A DNA stretch of 7,576 bases from JABWCQ01 sp964530625. Lineage in GTDB: Bacteria > Electryoneota > RPQS01. The stretch lies in the NCBI GenBank assembly GCA_964530625.1, contig CAZHAK010000050.1, forward strand, positions 1-7,576, given 5' to 3'. Under the pieces are notes generated by a model. That model searched no databases. It worked only from the letters and a program-made list of their open reading frames with translations, and was not told where the DNA came from. This document shows, in pieces, positions 1 to 6,324 of the stretch (position 1 is its first letter; the number at the start of each line of letters is the position of its first letter). Both the position numbers and the translations under genes were made by a program.

Positions 1-1639
1 CTTTGTTCCGGATGATTTTGCGAACTTGCAGATGGCTTTGGATGAAAGCAATAGCAACGACACCGTGATTTGCCGGGCCGGAACTTATCGCGGCCCGTTT
101 TTCATTTGGGCGCGCAACATAACGATTGCCAGTGAGTTTCTCCTATCAGAGAACCCGGGTGACATCGCCAGTTGTATCGTGCGACCGGCCAACGCAAATC
201 CGGAAGACCGCTGCTTTGAGACGCAACACGCGACGCGGGACAGCGTTACACTGCGCATCGTCGGAATGACTATTCAGGGCGCGCGCAATATCGGTCAGGA
301 TAACTATGGAGGTGGCATTATTATTCGCCGACGGATCGCGGAAATTCGGGACTGCATATTCAAAGCGAACCTTGCGGTTTTTGGCGGCGCGGTTCACGCG
401 GATTCATCCGTTGTCAGGTTTCACGATTGCCTGTTTCAGGGCAACGATGCCGTGCGGCAAGGACGGTGTTTATCCGGTTACCGCAGTGAATTCTATCTCT
501 ACGACTGCGACATCGGGCCATCGGGCTATTTGATAGCGGACGAGCACAGAGATGCAGAAATAGAGTTGAGGGGCACATCCATTCAGTTCACGAGAACCCG
601 CATTCATGACTTGGGAATGACCCCGGAAGGCTGGGTCGAATTTATATCCTGCTACAACGGAAACCAAAGGTTGCCGTATATTCGTTTTGACGGCTGCGTC
701 ATCGAGAACAATGTATTTCCACGTTTCTTTCAGTGCAACGGACACAATGGCCCTAACGAGTTTGCAATGGATTCGTGCATGTTTGCGAACAACTCGCAGT
801 CCTTCTCGTTTTGGAATCCTGCGTTCACACAAGTTTCGGCAACTGTGACAATTACACGATGCCTCTTTGAAGGTAATACTGTGCAGGCGAACACAGCAGG
901 TGTGGGGTTTTTTTACTATACTGGTAGTCGGCTTCGCTTTGTAGTGGAAGATAACACTTTTCGCAATAACTATAATGGTCAATCTGCATGTTTAGAAGTT
1001 AGCGAAATGTCAGGCACATCAATTGGCCGTATTCAGCGGAACTATTTTATCGGCAACAGCAGTTTGGGTTATCCTACCTATCGGAGCAGGACGATTACAA
1101 TAGGCGACGTTGGTGAAGGTGTCGTAGAGTACAACGCCTTTCTCGACAACATTGGTGACGCTGTGAATACATCTGATTTCTACTCTCCCACAAGTTACGC
1201 TCTTCACAACTGGTGGGGGGATTCGACGGGCCCGTATGAGGAGACGCGTAACTTGCATGGATTGGGTGACACGACAAACGCCGCGACGATTTACGACGAT
1301 TGGCTGATGAGCGAAGAAGAAATTCCGGACACGAGCTTGTTTCCGCCGAATGACGCGCGCGAGCGAGTCAACCTGCCAACGACGTGGGCGATCTCCAATG
1401 TCTACCCGAATCCGTTTAACAGCGAGTTCAGAGTTGAGTTGGTGGGGCTCGCCGGGACTGATTTTGAAGTCCGGCTGTATAATTTGTTAGGTCGAGAGGT
1501 GGCACTGCTCCATTCCGGCAGAACGCTGGGAGGAACATTGAGTTTTCAGGCGCCGCCGAATCTCGCGGCCGGTCTGTATTTTTTGAGAGCGAACGATCGA
1601 ACTCTTGCGTTGGCGAAGAAAGTCCTTTTACTTAAGTAA
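1..1639 (+). CDS. Secreted parallel beta-helix protein with type IX secretion C-terminal sorting domain (5' end outside the window)
   Basis: The frame is open from the window edge (first full codon at 2, reading FVPDDFANLQMALDES) to TAA at 1637-1639, giving 545 residues. An apparent TTG start at 26 lies inside a conserved segment, so the gene begins upstream. The opening resembles the first rungs of secreted beta-helix proteins (PDDFxNLQxAL, then DTV..AGTY.GPF). Repeated rungs of the form dC-x-F-x-x-N follow, for example RDCIFKAN and HDCLFQGN, with a GGAV turn. The helix ends in an NWWGDSTGPYEE motif typical of this fold. An acidic/proline linker leads to the last ~88 residues, which contain YPNPFN, a VRLYNLLGREV strand, LAAGLYFLRA and a basic KKVLLLK end: a type A sorting domain. 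The protein is expected to cross the outer membrane by the type IX system and stay at the surface or be released. The substrate is unknown; such folds bind or cleave polysaccharides or act as adhesins, but no catalytic residues can be assigned. Confidence 0.9.
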   Translation, partial: FVPDDFANLQMALDESNSNDTVICRAGTYRGPFFIWARNITIASEFLLSENPGDIASCIVRPANANPEDRCFETQHATRDSVTLRIVGMTIQGARNIGQDNYGGGIIIRRRIAEIRDCIFKANLAVFGGAVHADSSVVRFHDCLFQGNDAVRQGRCLSGYRSEFYLYDCDIGPSGYLIADEHRDAEIELRGTSIQFTRTRIHDLGMTPEGWVEFISCYNGNQRLPYIRFDGCVIENNVFPRFFQCNGHNGPNEFAMDSCMFANNSQSFSFWNPAFTQVSATVTITRCLFEGNTVQANTAGVGFFYYTGSRLRFVVEDNTFRNNYNGQSACLEVSEMSGTSIGRIQRNYFIGNSSLGYPTYRSRTITIGDVGEGVVEYNAFLDNIGDAVNTSDFYSPTSYALHNWWGDSTGPYEETRNLHGLGDTTNAATIYDDWLMSEEEIPDTSLFPPNDARERVNLPTTWAISNVYPNPFNSEFRVELVGLAGTDFEVRLYNLLGREVALLHSGRTLGGTLSFQAPPNLAAGLYFLRANDRTLALAKKVLLLK

Positions 1640-1645
1640 CCAGCG

Positions 1646-1661
1646 CCAGCGTAAACGCTGG
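1646..1661. repeat. Small perfect hairpin after the beta-helix gene
   Basis: A 6-bp inverted repeat CCAGCG-TAAA-CGCTGG begins 7 bases after the stop codon. It has no T-tract, so it is not a terminator by itself. It may protect the 3' end of the transcript or belong to a dispersed palindromic repeat. The stem is perfect, but the role is unknown. Confidence 0.35.
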
Positions 1662-1712
1662 ATCCCGTGCGCTGATGCGATAGCCTTGCTGTGGGGATAA
1701 GCCTTTGTAGCA

Positions 1713-1749
1713 AGCGGGGTGGACGATTTGTCCGCCCCGCTTTTTATTT
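1713..1749 (+). terminator. Intrinsic terminator of the beta-helix gene
   Basis: Left arm AGCGGGGTGGAC (1713-1724), loop GATTT, right arm GTCCGCCCCGCT (1730-1741): a 12-bp stem with one G-T wobble. It is followed directly by a T-rich tract (TTTTTATTT). This is a textbook Rho-independent terminator about 75 bases after the stop codon at 1637-1639. Its tail overlaps the predicted -35 box of the next gene. Confidence 0.88.
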
Positions 1750-1776
1750 GCAAGAGTTGTGAAAAGTTGTTATTAT
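1748..1776 (+). promoter_or_regulatory. Predicted promoter of the small lipoprotein gene, placing the start codon at +1
   Basis: TTGCAA (1748-1753) and TATTAT (1771-1776) are separated by exactly 17 bases, matching 4/6 and 5/6 of the housekeeping consensus. Seven bases after the -10 box comes the A of ATG at 1783, so transcription should begin at or next to the start codon. No Shine-Dalgarno sequence precedes that ATG, consistent with a leaderless mRNA. Confidence 0.55.
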
Positions 1777-1782
1777 TGCATA

Positions 1783-2379
1783 ATGAGAATTATTTGGCTT
1801 ATGATTGCGGCGGTTCTGCTTGTTGCAGCTTGTTCGAAAGATAAGAAACCGGCTTCGCAGGAAGGCGTGTTTGAGCGCCTTGAGTTTTCGGTGGACTCGA
1901 GTCTGCTGGGTGAGGCGATTTCGGTCGGCGGGCTCAGGCTCCATGCGCCTTCCGGGTGGCTGCCTGTGGACAGCTCGGTGATGTCGCAGTTGGTCGGAGT
2001 GGCCGCGAGGGATACGAGCGGAATGCAGCTTCGCCCGAAGTATGCGTTCAAACCAGAGAGCGGCGGACCAATGATGCTGGTTAGTACGTTTCCGAAAGCC
2101 GTGGATCTTGGCGACCGGTTTGTTCCGTGGGCTGGTGAAGTGGCGCGGGTTTATCGGGAACAGCGAGCGGATATTCGTGTGCAGGAGCAGTGGATGAGCC
2201 TCAGTGGGGTGGAAGCGCTGCAACTCTATAGTCAGAGCGCGCAGCTTGTTCACATCAAAATTATCTTGAACGCAATCGGAGTGGTGAGTCTTGACTACAC
2301 CGTTCCCGCCGCATCGTGGCCCAAGGAAGTGCGCGCTGTGGAATCATCGCTTGGTTCACTGCGCAAAATTTATCTGTAA
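1783..2379 (+). CDS. Small exported lipoprotein, possibly PsbP/DcrB-like fold
   Basis: 198 residues from ATG 1783. The N-terminus MRIIWLMIAAVLLVAAC is a compact lipoprotein signal: positively charged start, hydrophobic core, and lipobox V-A-A-C with the lipidated Cys at residue 18. A GTG at 1759 is in frame and would add 8 residues, but it lies upstream of the predicted transcription start and has no good ribosome binding site, so ATG 1783 is preferred. The mature part starts with a charged linker (SKDKKPASQ). It then has a segment reading LRLHAPSGWLPV, like the aPxGW motif near the start of PsbP/DcrB-type domains, and ends in VESSLGSLRKIYL, like the closing helix of that fold. That assignment is only a resemblance; I do not recognise the family firmly. 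The gene stands alone between a terminator upstream and a shared hairpin downstream. Confidence 0.8.
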   Translation: MRIIWLMIAAVLLVAACSKDKKPASQEGVFERLEFSVDSSLLGEAISVGGLRLHAPSGWLPVDSSVMSQLVGVAARDTSGMQLRPKYAFKPESGGPMMLVSTFPKAVDLGDRFVPWAGEVARVYREQRADIRVQEQWMSLSGVEALQLYSQSAQLVHIKIILNAIGVVSLDYTVPAASWPKEVRAVESSLGSLRKIYL

Positions 2380-2446
2380 GTCTGGACGGCATATACCCGC
2401 AAACGGTGACAGTCACGAAGTAAGCTGGCCCAACACGGTCTTAATT

Positions 2447-2478
2447 AGCATAGCCCACTCAATCGAGTGGGCTTTGCT
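2447..2478. terminator. Hairpin shared by two convergent genes, probable bidirectional terminator
   Basis: AGCA-T-AGCCCACTC, loop AATC, GAGTGGGCT-T-TGCT: a 9-bp perfect core, one T-T mismatch and 4 further pairs. It lies between the lipoprotein gene (ends 2379, + strand) and the DUF3078 gene (ends 2500, - strand). Neither side has a long T-tract (TTTGCTGT on +, ATGCTAATTAAG on -), so termination may be partial. Confidence 0.6.
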
Positions 2479-2499
2479 GTCAGATCAATTAGAGTTAAT

Positions 2500-3429
2500 T
2501 TACTTCTCTGCTTCCTTTTCGAAGTTAGCCCAGTTGTAAACTAAGCCTACGCTCAGGGCTTGTTTCAGGCGGCCACCTAAGTCAACTTCTTTGTCGTAGA
2601 GAAGCTGCCAGGCGAGACCGACATTAATCAGCGACGACACCTTGACGCGCAGGATGTTGTCCCAGTTTGCGTCTGCCGTTTTCCAATAGTCATTCGTGAA
2701 CTCATCCGACTTGGAATTGAACATCGCTTGAAACAGAGTCAACTTTGAATTGAAACTGTATTTACTTTTTGATGAGCCCAATAACAAGTCCGTGACCCAC
2801 TCGACACCGCCGTCCACAGTGGTTTCGGACAATGTTGCAGGTGACGAAGTTGAATCAGCAGGGTCGTCAAAGCGCGCGATCCGTTGACGCAATCCCAATC
2901 CGAGGCGAGTCGTGAGTCGGGTTTTTTCGGGCACTTCAACAATTGTGCGCGCCAGACCGGATGACTCCGTCAGTTCGAGCGGATTGACATAACGGGTGTT
3001 GCGGGCGCTTGAGACATCGAGAAACTGCGACTCAAGCGAGAAGGCGAAATACGGATCGGCAAACCAGCCTTTGGTTAATCTTACGATGGCGTCGTGGCGA
3101 ATCTTGTCTTCAGACTTTGTCGGAGATTGCCAATCTTTGGTTTCTTTGTTCTGCGAATGCGTTTGACCGAAAGAGAGCTTCCAGTCAAATTGTGTGTACC
3201 AGTTACGCGTGAGTTGACGCTGGGTCATGCTGCTGTAGAAGGCGACCCAATTGATTGAGCCTGCTTCGCCACCCGTCCAATTATCTGAATAGGATGATTG
3301 TGTTGTGACGATGCCTGTGGAGACATCGACTTTCCACGGACCGGGAGTGGGTTGTTCAGCCGCAAAGGCGGCGCTTACGCAGACGAAAAGTGCAAGTATC
3401 GGTAACGAAAATCTGTTCATTTTTCTCAT
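2500..3429 (-). CDS. DUF3078 family outer-membrane beta-barrel protein
   Basis: 309 residues from ATG 3427-3429; a second ATG three codons later (3418-3420) is equally possible, and the signal peptide is complete from either. The signal peptide ends ...VCVSAAFA|AEQ, so the product is exported by Sec. The segment QSSYSDNWTGGEAGSINW (residues 44-61) matches the hallmark of DUF3078, a family of predicted outer-membrane barrels common in Bacteroidota and relatives. The rest alternates hydrophobic and polar residues with many aromatics (WYTQFDWKLSFGQT, WFADPYFAFSLESQF, LSVGLVYNWANF), as in transmembrane beta strands. No enzymatic motif is seen and the family's function is unknown. The start codon lies 7 bp past the mscL stop, so the two are probably co-transcribed and perhaps translationally coupled. 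No strong ribosome binding site of its own is visible. Confidence 0.85.
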   Translation of the reverse strand: MRKMNRFSLPILALFVCVSAAFAAEQPTPGPWKVDVSTGIVTTQSSYSDNWTGGEAGSINWVAFYSSMTQRQLTRNWYTQFDWKLSFGQTHSQNKETKDWQSPTKSEDKIRHDAIVRLTKGWFADPYFAFSLESQFLDVSSARNTRYVNPLELTESSGLARTIVEVPEKTRLTTRLGLGLRQRIARFDDPADSTSSPATLSETTVDGGVEWVTDLLLGSSKSKYSFNSKLTLFQAMFNSKSDEFTNDYWKTADANWDNILRVKVSSLINVGLAWQLLYDKEVDLGGRLKQALSVGLVYNWANFEKEAEK

Positions 3430-3436
3430 GTTATAT

Positions 3437-3862
3437 TTACTTCTTCAAGAGGTCGCGAATTTCAGCCAGCAAGACTTCCTGCTTGGGCGGAGGCGGCGGA
3501 GCGGCGGGAGCGGCTTCTTCTTTTTTGTGCGCGGCGTTCATTGCCTTGACCAGAATAAAAATTGCAAACGCCGTGATTAGAAACGTGATGATCGCATTAA
3601 ACCAGTCACCCCATGCCATCACGACCGCGCCGGCTTCCTTTGCCGCGGTAAGTGAAACGTAGGGGCCTGCTGTTGAGCCTTCCTTGAGCACCGAGAATAG
3701 ATTGGAAAAATCCACATTCCCCAGAATCAGTCCGATCGGCGGCATGATGATGCCATCCACAAGTTTCTTGATGATGGGACCGAACGCGGCGCCCATGATG
3801 ATTCCGACGGCCATGTCGAGCACATTGCCGCGCATCGCAAACTCTTTAAATTCCTTAAACAT
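3437..3862 (-). CDS. mscL: Large-conductance mechanosensitive channel MscL
   Basis: 141 residues, close to the usual 130-150. MscL forms a homopentameric inner-membrane channel that opens under membrane tension and releases solutes during hypo-osmotic shock. The N-terminal amphipathic helix and first membrane segment carry the family signature KEFAMRGNVLDMAVG (residues 6-20), then GIIMGAAFG and IIMPPIGL (38-45). The second membrane helix is around residues 87-107 (NAIITFLITAFAIFILV). A poly-proline linker (PPPPPK) leads to the typical C-terminal helix EVLLAEIRDLLKK. The periplasmic loop (about 50-80) is slightly longer than in E. coli. The start is supported by GGAG at 3869-3872, six bases before ATG. 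It is the first gene of a two-gene unit with the DUF3078 gene and follows a strong promoter. Confidence 0.97.
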   Translation of the reverse strand: MFKEFKEFAMRGNVLDMAVGIIMGAAFGPIIKKLVDGIIMPPIGLILGNVDFSNLFSVLKEGSTAGPYVSLTAAKEAGAVVMAWGDWFNAIITFLITAFAIFILVKAMNAAHKKEEAAPAAPPPPPKQEVLLAEIRDLLKK

Positions 3863-3896
3863 TCGATTCTCCGTATAGATTTTTGGAAGAGAAAAT

Positions 3897-3925
3897 AATA
3901 TAAGTGATTATGAGGTCTTAGTCAA
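3897..3925 (-). promoter_or_regulatory. Predicted strong promoter of mscL and the DUF3078 gene
   Basis: Reading the minus strand: TTGACT (3925-3920), a 17-base spacer, and TATATT (3902-3897), each 5/6 to the housekeeping consensus. Transcription would begin near 3890, leaving a leader of about 28 bases that contains the GGAG ribosome binding site. Confidence 0.72.
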
Positions 3926-3935
3926 TTTTGGGTTG

Positions 3936-3964
3936 AAAAAAAACCGCCTCGAGGGGCGGTTTTT
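3936..3964 (-). terminator. Intrinsic terminator of the Ser-variant thioredoxin-like gene
   Basis: Minus strand: AAAAACCGCC, loop CCTCGA, GGCGGTTTTT, continuing to an eight-T tract (the A-run 3936-3943 on the + strand). The stem is 10 bp and lies about 20 bases after the stop codon at 3985. A-runs flank both sides, so it could also act on the opposite strand. It separates this gene from the mscL promoter. Confidence 0.85.
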
Positions 3965-3984
3965 CAAAGAGCTTTATGTTGAGG

Positions 3985-5079
3985 CTACATCCCTGACTGC
4001 ACTTGTTCAGCGAGCCAGATGATCGTGTCAAGCAAATCTTTTTCGTGGCCTTTGCCGTGCAACAGCGCGTGAACATAACCATCGGCTCCCACGACAAACA
4101 CGCAGGGCTTTGTCGGCTGATTGAGTCGCAGATCAACTGCGTCCGCGCTGCGCACGAAGTTTACTTTCCAGCGCTCGCCGTTGCGGTCTGTTTCTTCGAC
4201 GAACTTGCTGGCATCAGCAGAATCGCCGCCGACATGAATGGCATAGACCGGCCACTTGATGCGATTATCTGCGATAGCTTTGTTCATTTCGGCCAACGTA
4301 TGGTTGATGCAGATTTCTGAACCGATGGACCAATACACCAGCAATGAAACTTGGCCGCGCAGCTCCTGTGAGGAGATTGTTACGTTAGGGGATCCAATGG
4401 TTCCGAGTTCAACATCGAGCGGCTGATCCGGGACCACTCCGTTGATCAACGCAAAATAAGCCTGCGAATCACGCTGGGTGAGATAGATGTCCAGCAAGCG
4501 CGAACGGGTGCCCTCATTGTTCGAGTCGGCAATCAGACAGGACTCGTAGGCTTCGCGCGCGGCTTTCAAATCACCCTGCTCGTCATAGTACAGGCCGAGA
4601 AAACTATAGCCCTCGGGTCGCGACGGATTCAACAGAATAGATTTTTCGATGCGTTCGCGCACCAACTCCGGTGCTGGACTCTCTTTGTGCCACTCGGTTG
4701 CCATGTAACAGAGCCAGAGCCAGCTGTTATCCGGCTCGCGCTCGATCCATGCCTGCACCTCCTGCTCGGGAACTGAAAAATTCGTCGAGCGCGCGTAGAG
4801 ATAGAAACTTGCGGAGTTGTTCAACTGCGTATAACGCTCGCGGAAAAACTCCTGCGCATCAGGCAGCCACTTGCTTATGGCACGCTGTACCTCTTTGCCT
4901 GCCGGCACATCATTGGGGAATTGTTCCAGCAGCGTTATTCCGTTTGACAGACACGCTGCAGAATCGAGCGCGGACAAATTCGCGTTGGCCACGGCTTTTT
5001 CCGCGACAGAACGCGTAACTGGCATCGACCCGATGGCGAACGCGCTTGTCATGAACAGTAAAATAAGAAGTACCGGCAT
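3985..5079 (-). CDS. Exported TPR/thioredoxin-like protein, Ser variant of the CxxC motif (paralogue of the upstream selenoprotein)
   Basis: 364 residues; signal peptide MPVLLILLFMTSAFA|IG. The start is supported by GAGG seven bases before ATG at 5077-5079. Residues ~115-215 are TPR-like helices, including a helix pair around PSRPEGYSFLGLYYDEQGD. Residues ~236-360 form a TlpA/thioredoxin-like domain: strand QVSLLVYW, active-site region GSEIC, helix, strand WPVYAIHV, and a probable cis-proline at Pro325 (TKPCVFVVGADG). In the CxxC position it has S254-E-I-C257, so the nucleophilic Cys is replaced by Ser while the resolving Cys remains; an extra Cys326 follows the cis-Pro. It is collinear with the neighbouring gene: the motif-to-cis-Pro distance is 71 residues in both. 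Classical disulfide reductase activity is unlikely, whereas binding, chaperone or single-Cys chemistry is possible. The Ser254 codon is TCA (4318-4320), one base from TGA. Confidence 0.9.
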   Translation of the reverse strand: MPVLLILLFMTSAFAIGSMPVTRSVAEKAVANANLSALDSAACLSNGITLLEQFPNDVPAGKEVQRAISKWLPDAQEFFRERYTQLNNSASFYLYARSTNFSVPEQEVQAWIEREPDNSWLWLCYMATEWHKESPAPELVRERIEKSILLNPSRPEGYSFLGLYYDEQGDLKAAREAYESCLIADSNNEGTRSRLLDIYLTQRDSQAYFALINGVVPDQPLDVELGTIGSPNVTISSQELRGQVSLLVYWSIGSEICINHTLAEMNKAIADNRIKWPVYAIHVGGDSADASKFVEETDRNGERWKVNFVRSADAVDLRLNQPTKPCVFVVGADGYVHALLHGKGHEKDLLDTIIWLAEQVQSGM

Positions 5080-5114
5080 GGCAACACCTCTGAACGAAAT
5101 ATGTTATGGGTCCT

Positions 5115-5150
5115 TTGAGAAGGCCCGCTCAAGTGAGCGGGCCTTCTCAA
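5115..5150 (-). terminator. Long perfect hairpin between the two thioredoxin-like paralogues
   Basis: TTGAGAAGGCCCGCTC, loop AAGT (+ strand), then the exact complement: a 16-bp perfect stem. It starts about 18 bases past the selenoprotein-candidate stop codon (TAG at 5171-5169) and ends about 35 bases before the next start codon. Minus-strand sequence after the stem is AGGACCC, with no T-tract, so termination may be weak or absent. It may instead stabilise or process a two-gene mRNA. Confidence 0.6.
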
Positions 5151-5168
5151 TTTGAAACGGAAGACACG

Positions 5169-6269
5169 CTAACTGCGCTTTTTGGCTTGGATGATCAGCC
5201 ACTCCAACATGTCAATCGTATTCTCCGGATGACCGATCAACACCGCAACCGGACGAGCATGATCGTCGATGACATAATAAGACGGATATGCCGCAATCGC
5301 GAGTCTGTCTTTTAAAGCGTCATCACCGTACACAAAATCAAGTGTCCAGGGTTTGCCCTTGGCATCATTGGAATCCATCAAAGCGATAGCTTTTTCCTGC
5401 GCGCCGTCAGCATGAACGGCGTATACGGGGAAGGAGAGTTTGTTTTCAGACTTCAGAGCATTCATTTCCGGCAGCGACCGCTGCACACAGCTCCCTCACC
5501 AATATGTAAACAGCTCGAGCACCGTATACTGTCCCGAAAAATCGGACGCAGTCACTTTGTGTGAGCTGTTATGCATCCCCAATTCAATACTCAGCGGCGG
5601 CTCCATCGGCAACAACTCGCCTGCCAGCTTGAAGTAAGCGTCCGCGTCTTTCTTCTGAGCGTAGATACCCAAGATGGACATCTTTGTGCTCTTGCCTTCG
5701 GGAGAGACGACTAAAGCGGCTTGGTACATCCGCAACGCGTTGTCCCAATCTTCCTTCTCTTCGTAGGCTTGCGCGGCGTATCCCCAGCCCTCAGGGCGGG
5801 ACGGGTCCTTCGGAATTGCCTGTTCGAAATAGCCGATGACCACGTCCATGTTCGGTTCGTCCTTGCTCCATTCGGCGACTGCGGCCAAATAGTAGCCCCA
5901 GAAATTTTCGGAGTCGTTCTGTATGATCATGTCAGCCTGAGCTTTCATGATCTCGATGTCTCCGCTCTTGCGAGCATAGAGATAGCGGTTGGCCGTGGAC
6001 GGATTGGCGTTCATGCGCTCGAGCCAGAAATCCAACGTTAAATCGGACTTGCGGTTCAATACGTTTTGGACACTGCGCAGAAGCGGTATCTCCGTAGGAT
6101 ATTTATCCAGATAGTCTCTGGCCACGGTCACTTGCTCTGCATCGGGCAGTGTATCGGGAATCGCTTCCCAGGAAAGCTCTGCCGCCGTCTTGACGTGCGG
6201 TTGCGGAGCAGGGGCGGCGGCGAATGCCACCGTGACTAACAGCAAAGATACCAACATCATAGACTTCAT
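5169..6269 (-). CDS. Candidate exported selenoprotein: TPR/thioredoxin-like oxidoreductase with a UGSC redox motif (TGA recoded as selenocysteine)
   Basis: Read through the TGA at 5498-5496, this is one 366-residue frame, almost the length of its 364-residue neighbour. GAGGAG about five bases before ATG 6269-6267 fixes the start; signal peptide MKSMMLVSLLLVTVAFA. TPR-like helices span ~122-215 (FWGYYLAAVAEW, PSRPEGWGYAAQAYEEKEDW). The thioredoxin/TlpA-like domain runs ~240-362: strand YTVLELFTYW, then U258-G-S-C261, helix VQRSLPEMN, strand FPVYAVHADG, and cis-Pro329 (AYPSYYVIDD). From S245-G-Q to C261 it aligns without gaps to R241-G-Q...C257 of the paralogue, placing TGA exactly at the first residue of CxxC. 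A SECIS-like hairpin follows the TGA. The predicted role is periplasmic thiol/disulfide exchange with Sec as nucleophile; the partner is unknown. The alternative is a nonsense mutation of TGC/TGT (or a read error) in an otherwise intact gene. No other stop or frameshift disturbs the 109 codons after the TGA. Confidence 0.75.
5462..5495 (-). promoter_or_regulatory. Candidate bacterial SECIS element directly after the in-frame TGA
   Basis: On the minus strand, 11 bases after the TGA, a 5-bp stem GCAGC/GCTGC (5484-5480 with 5475-5471) closes a four-base loop GGTC (5479-5476). The apical loop starts 16 bases after the TGA and opens with GG. This fits the general bacterial SECIS rule: a loop about 16-37 bases downstream with G in its first two positions. 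GGUC also occurs in the loop of the E. coli fdhF SECIS (from memory). G5486 could pair with C5470 across a bulged U5485, recalling the bulged U needed by SelB. GAGC just after the TGA could pair with GCTC further down as a lower helix. Confidence 0.6.
5496..5498 (-). other. In-frame TGA at the redox-active position, candidate selenocysteine codon
   Basis: The codons around it read TAT TGG TGA GGG AGC TGT, that is Y-W-U-G-S-C. The reading frame continues unbroken on both sides. Residue 258 aligns with Ser254 of the paralogue and with the first Cys of CxxC in thioredoxin-like proteins. Confidence 0.7.
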
Positions 6270-6296
6270 GCGCTCTCCTCAGTTTTAAGTCGCTCG

Positions 6297-6324
6297 ATAA
6301 TAATGTAATGAGTTTTCCGGGCAA
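6297..6324 (-). promoter_or_regulatory. Predicted promoter of the selenoprotein-candidate gene
   Basis: Minus strand: TTGCCC (6324-6319), a 16-base spacer, and TATTAT (6302-6297), 4/6 and 5/6 to consensus. Transcription would begin near 6290, giving a short leader with the GAGGAG ribosome binding site. An intact promoter and ribosome binding site argue that the gene is expressed rather than decaying. Confidence 0.6.

Noticed and set aside
470..982. 170-codon minus-strand frame opposite the beta-helix gene
   Set aside because: It is antisense to a clear beta-helix domain, with no motif or ribosome binding site recognised.
1744..2253. 169-codon minus-strand frame opposite the small lipoprotein gene
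   Set aside because: It is rich in Arg/His/Pro as expected for an antisense frame, has no signal or domain, and overlaps a well-supported lipoprotein gene.
3390..3662. Plus-strand frame with a GGGGGAAGAA-type stretch
   Set aside because: The glycine run is the reverse of the proline codons in the MscL linker; it is a shadow frame.
4671..5018. 115-codon plus-strand frame opposite the Ser-variant paralogue
   Set aside because: Biased Ala/Arg composition typical of antisense translation and no supporting signals.
5169..5486. A separate small thioredoxin-fold gene starting with GTG at 5486-5484
   Set aside because: It lacks a ribosome binding site and an N-terminal strand, would start inside the active-site helix, and is in the same frame as the upstream half. 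The two halves together match the paralogue over the full length.
5496..6269. A complete 257-residue TPR protein ending at TGA
   Set aside because: It would end in the middle of a thioredoxin-domain strand, right at the redox motif. A nonsense-mutated pseudogene remains possible, but the frame after the TGA is fully intact with its cis-Pro and C-terminal helix.
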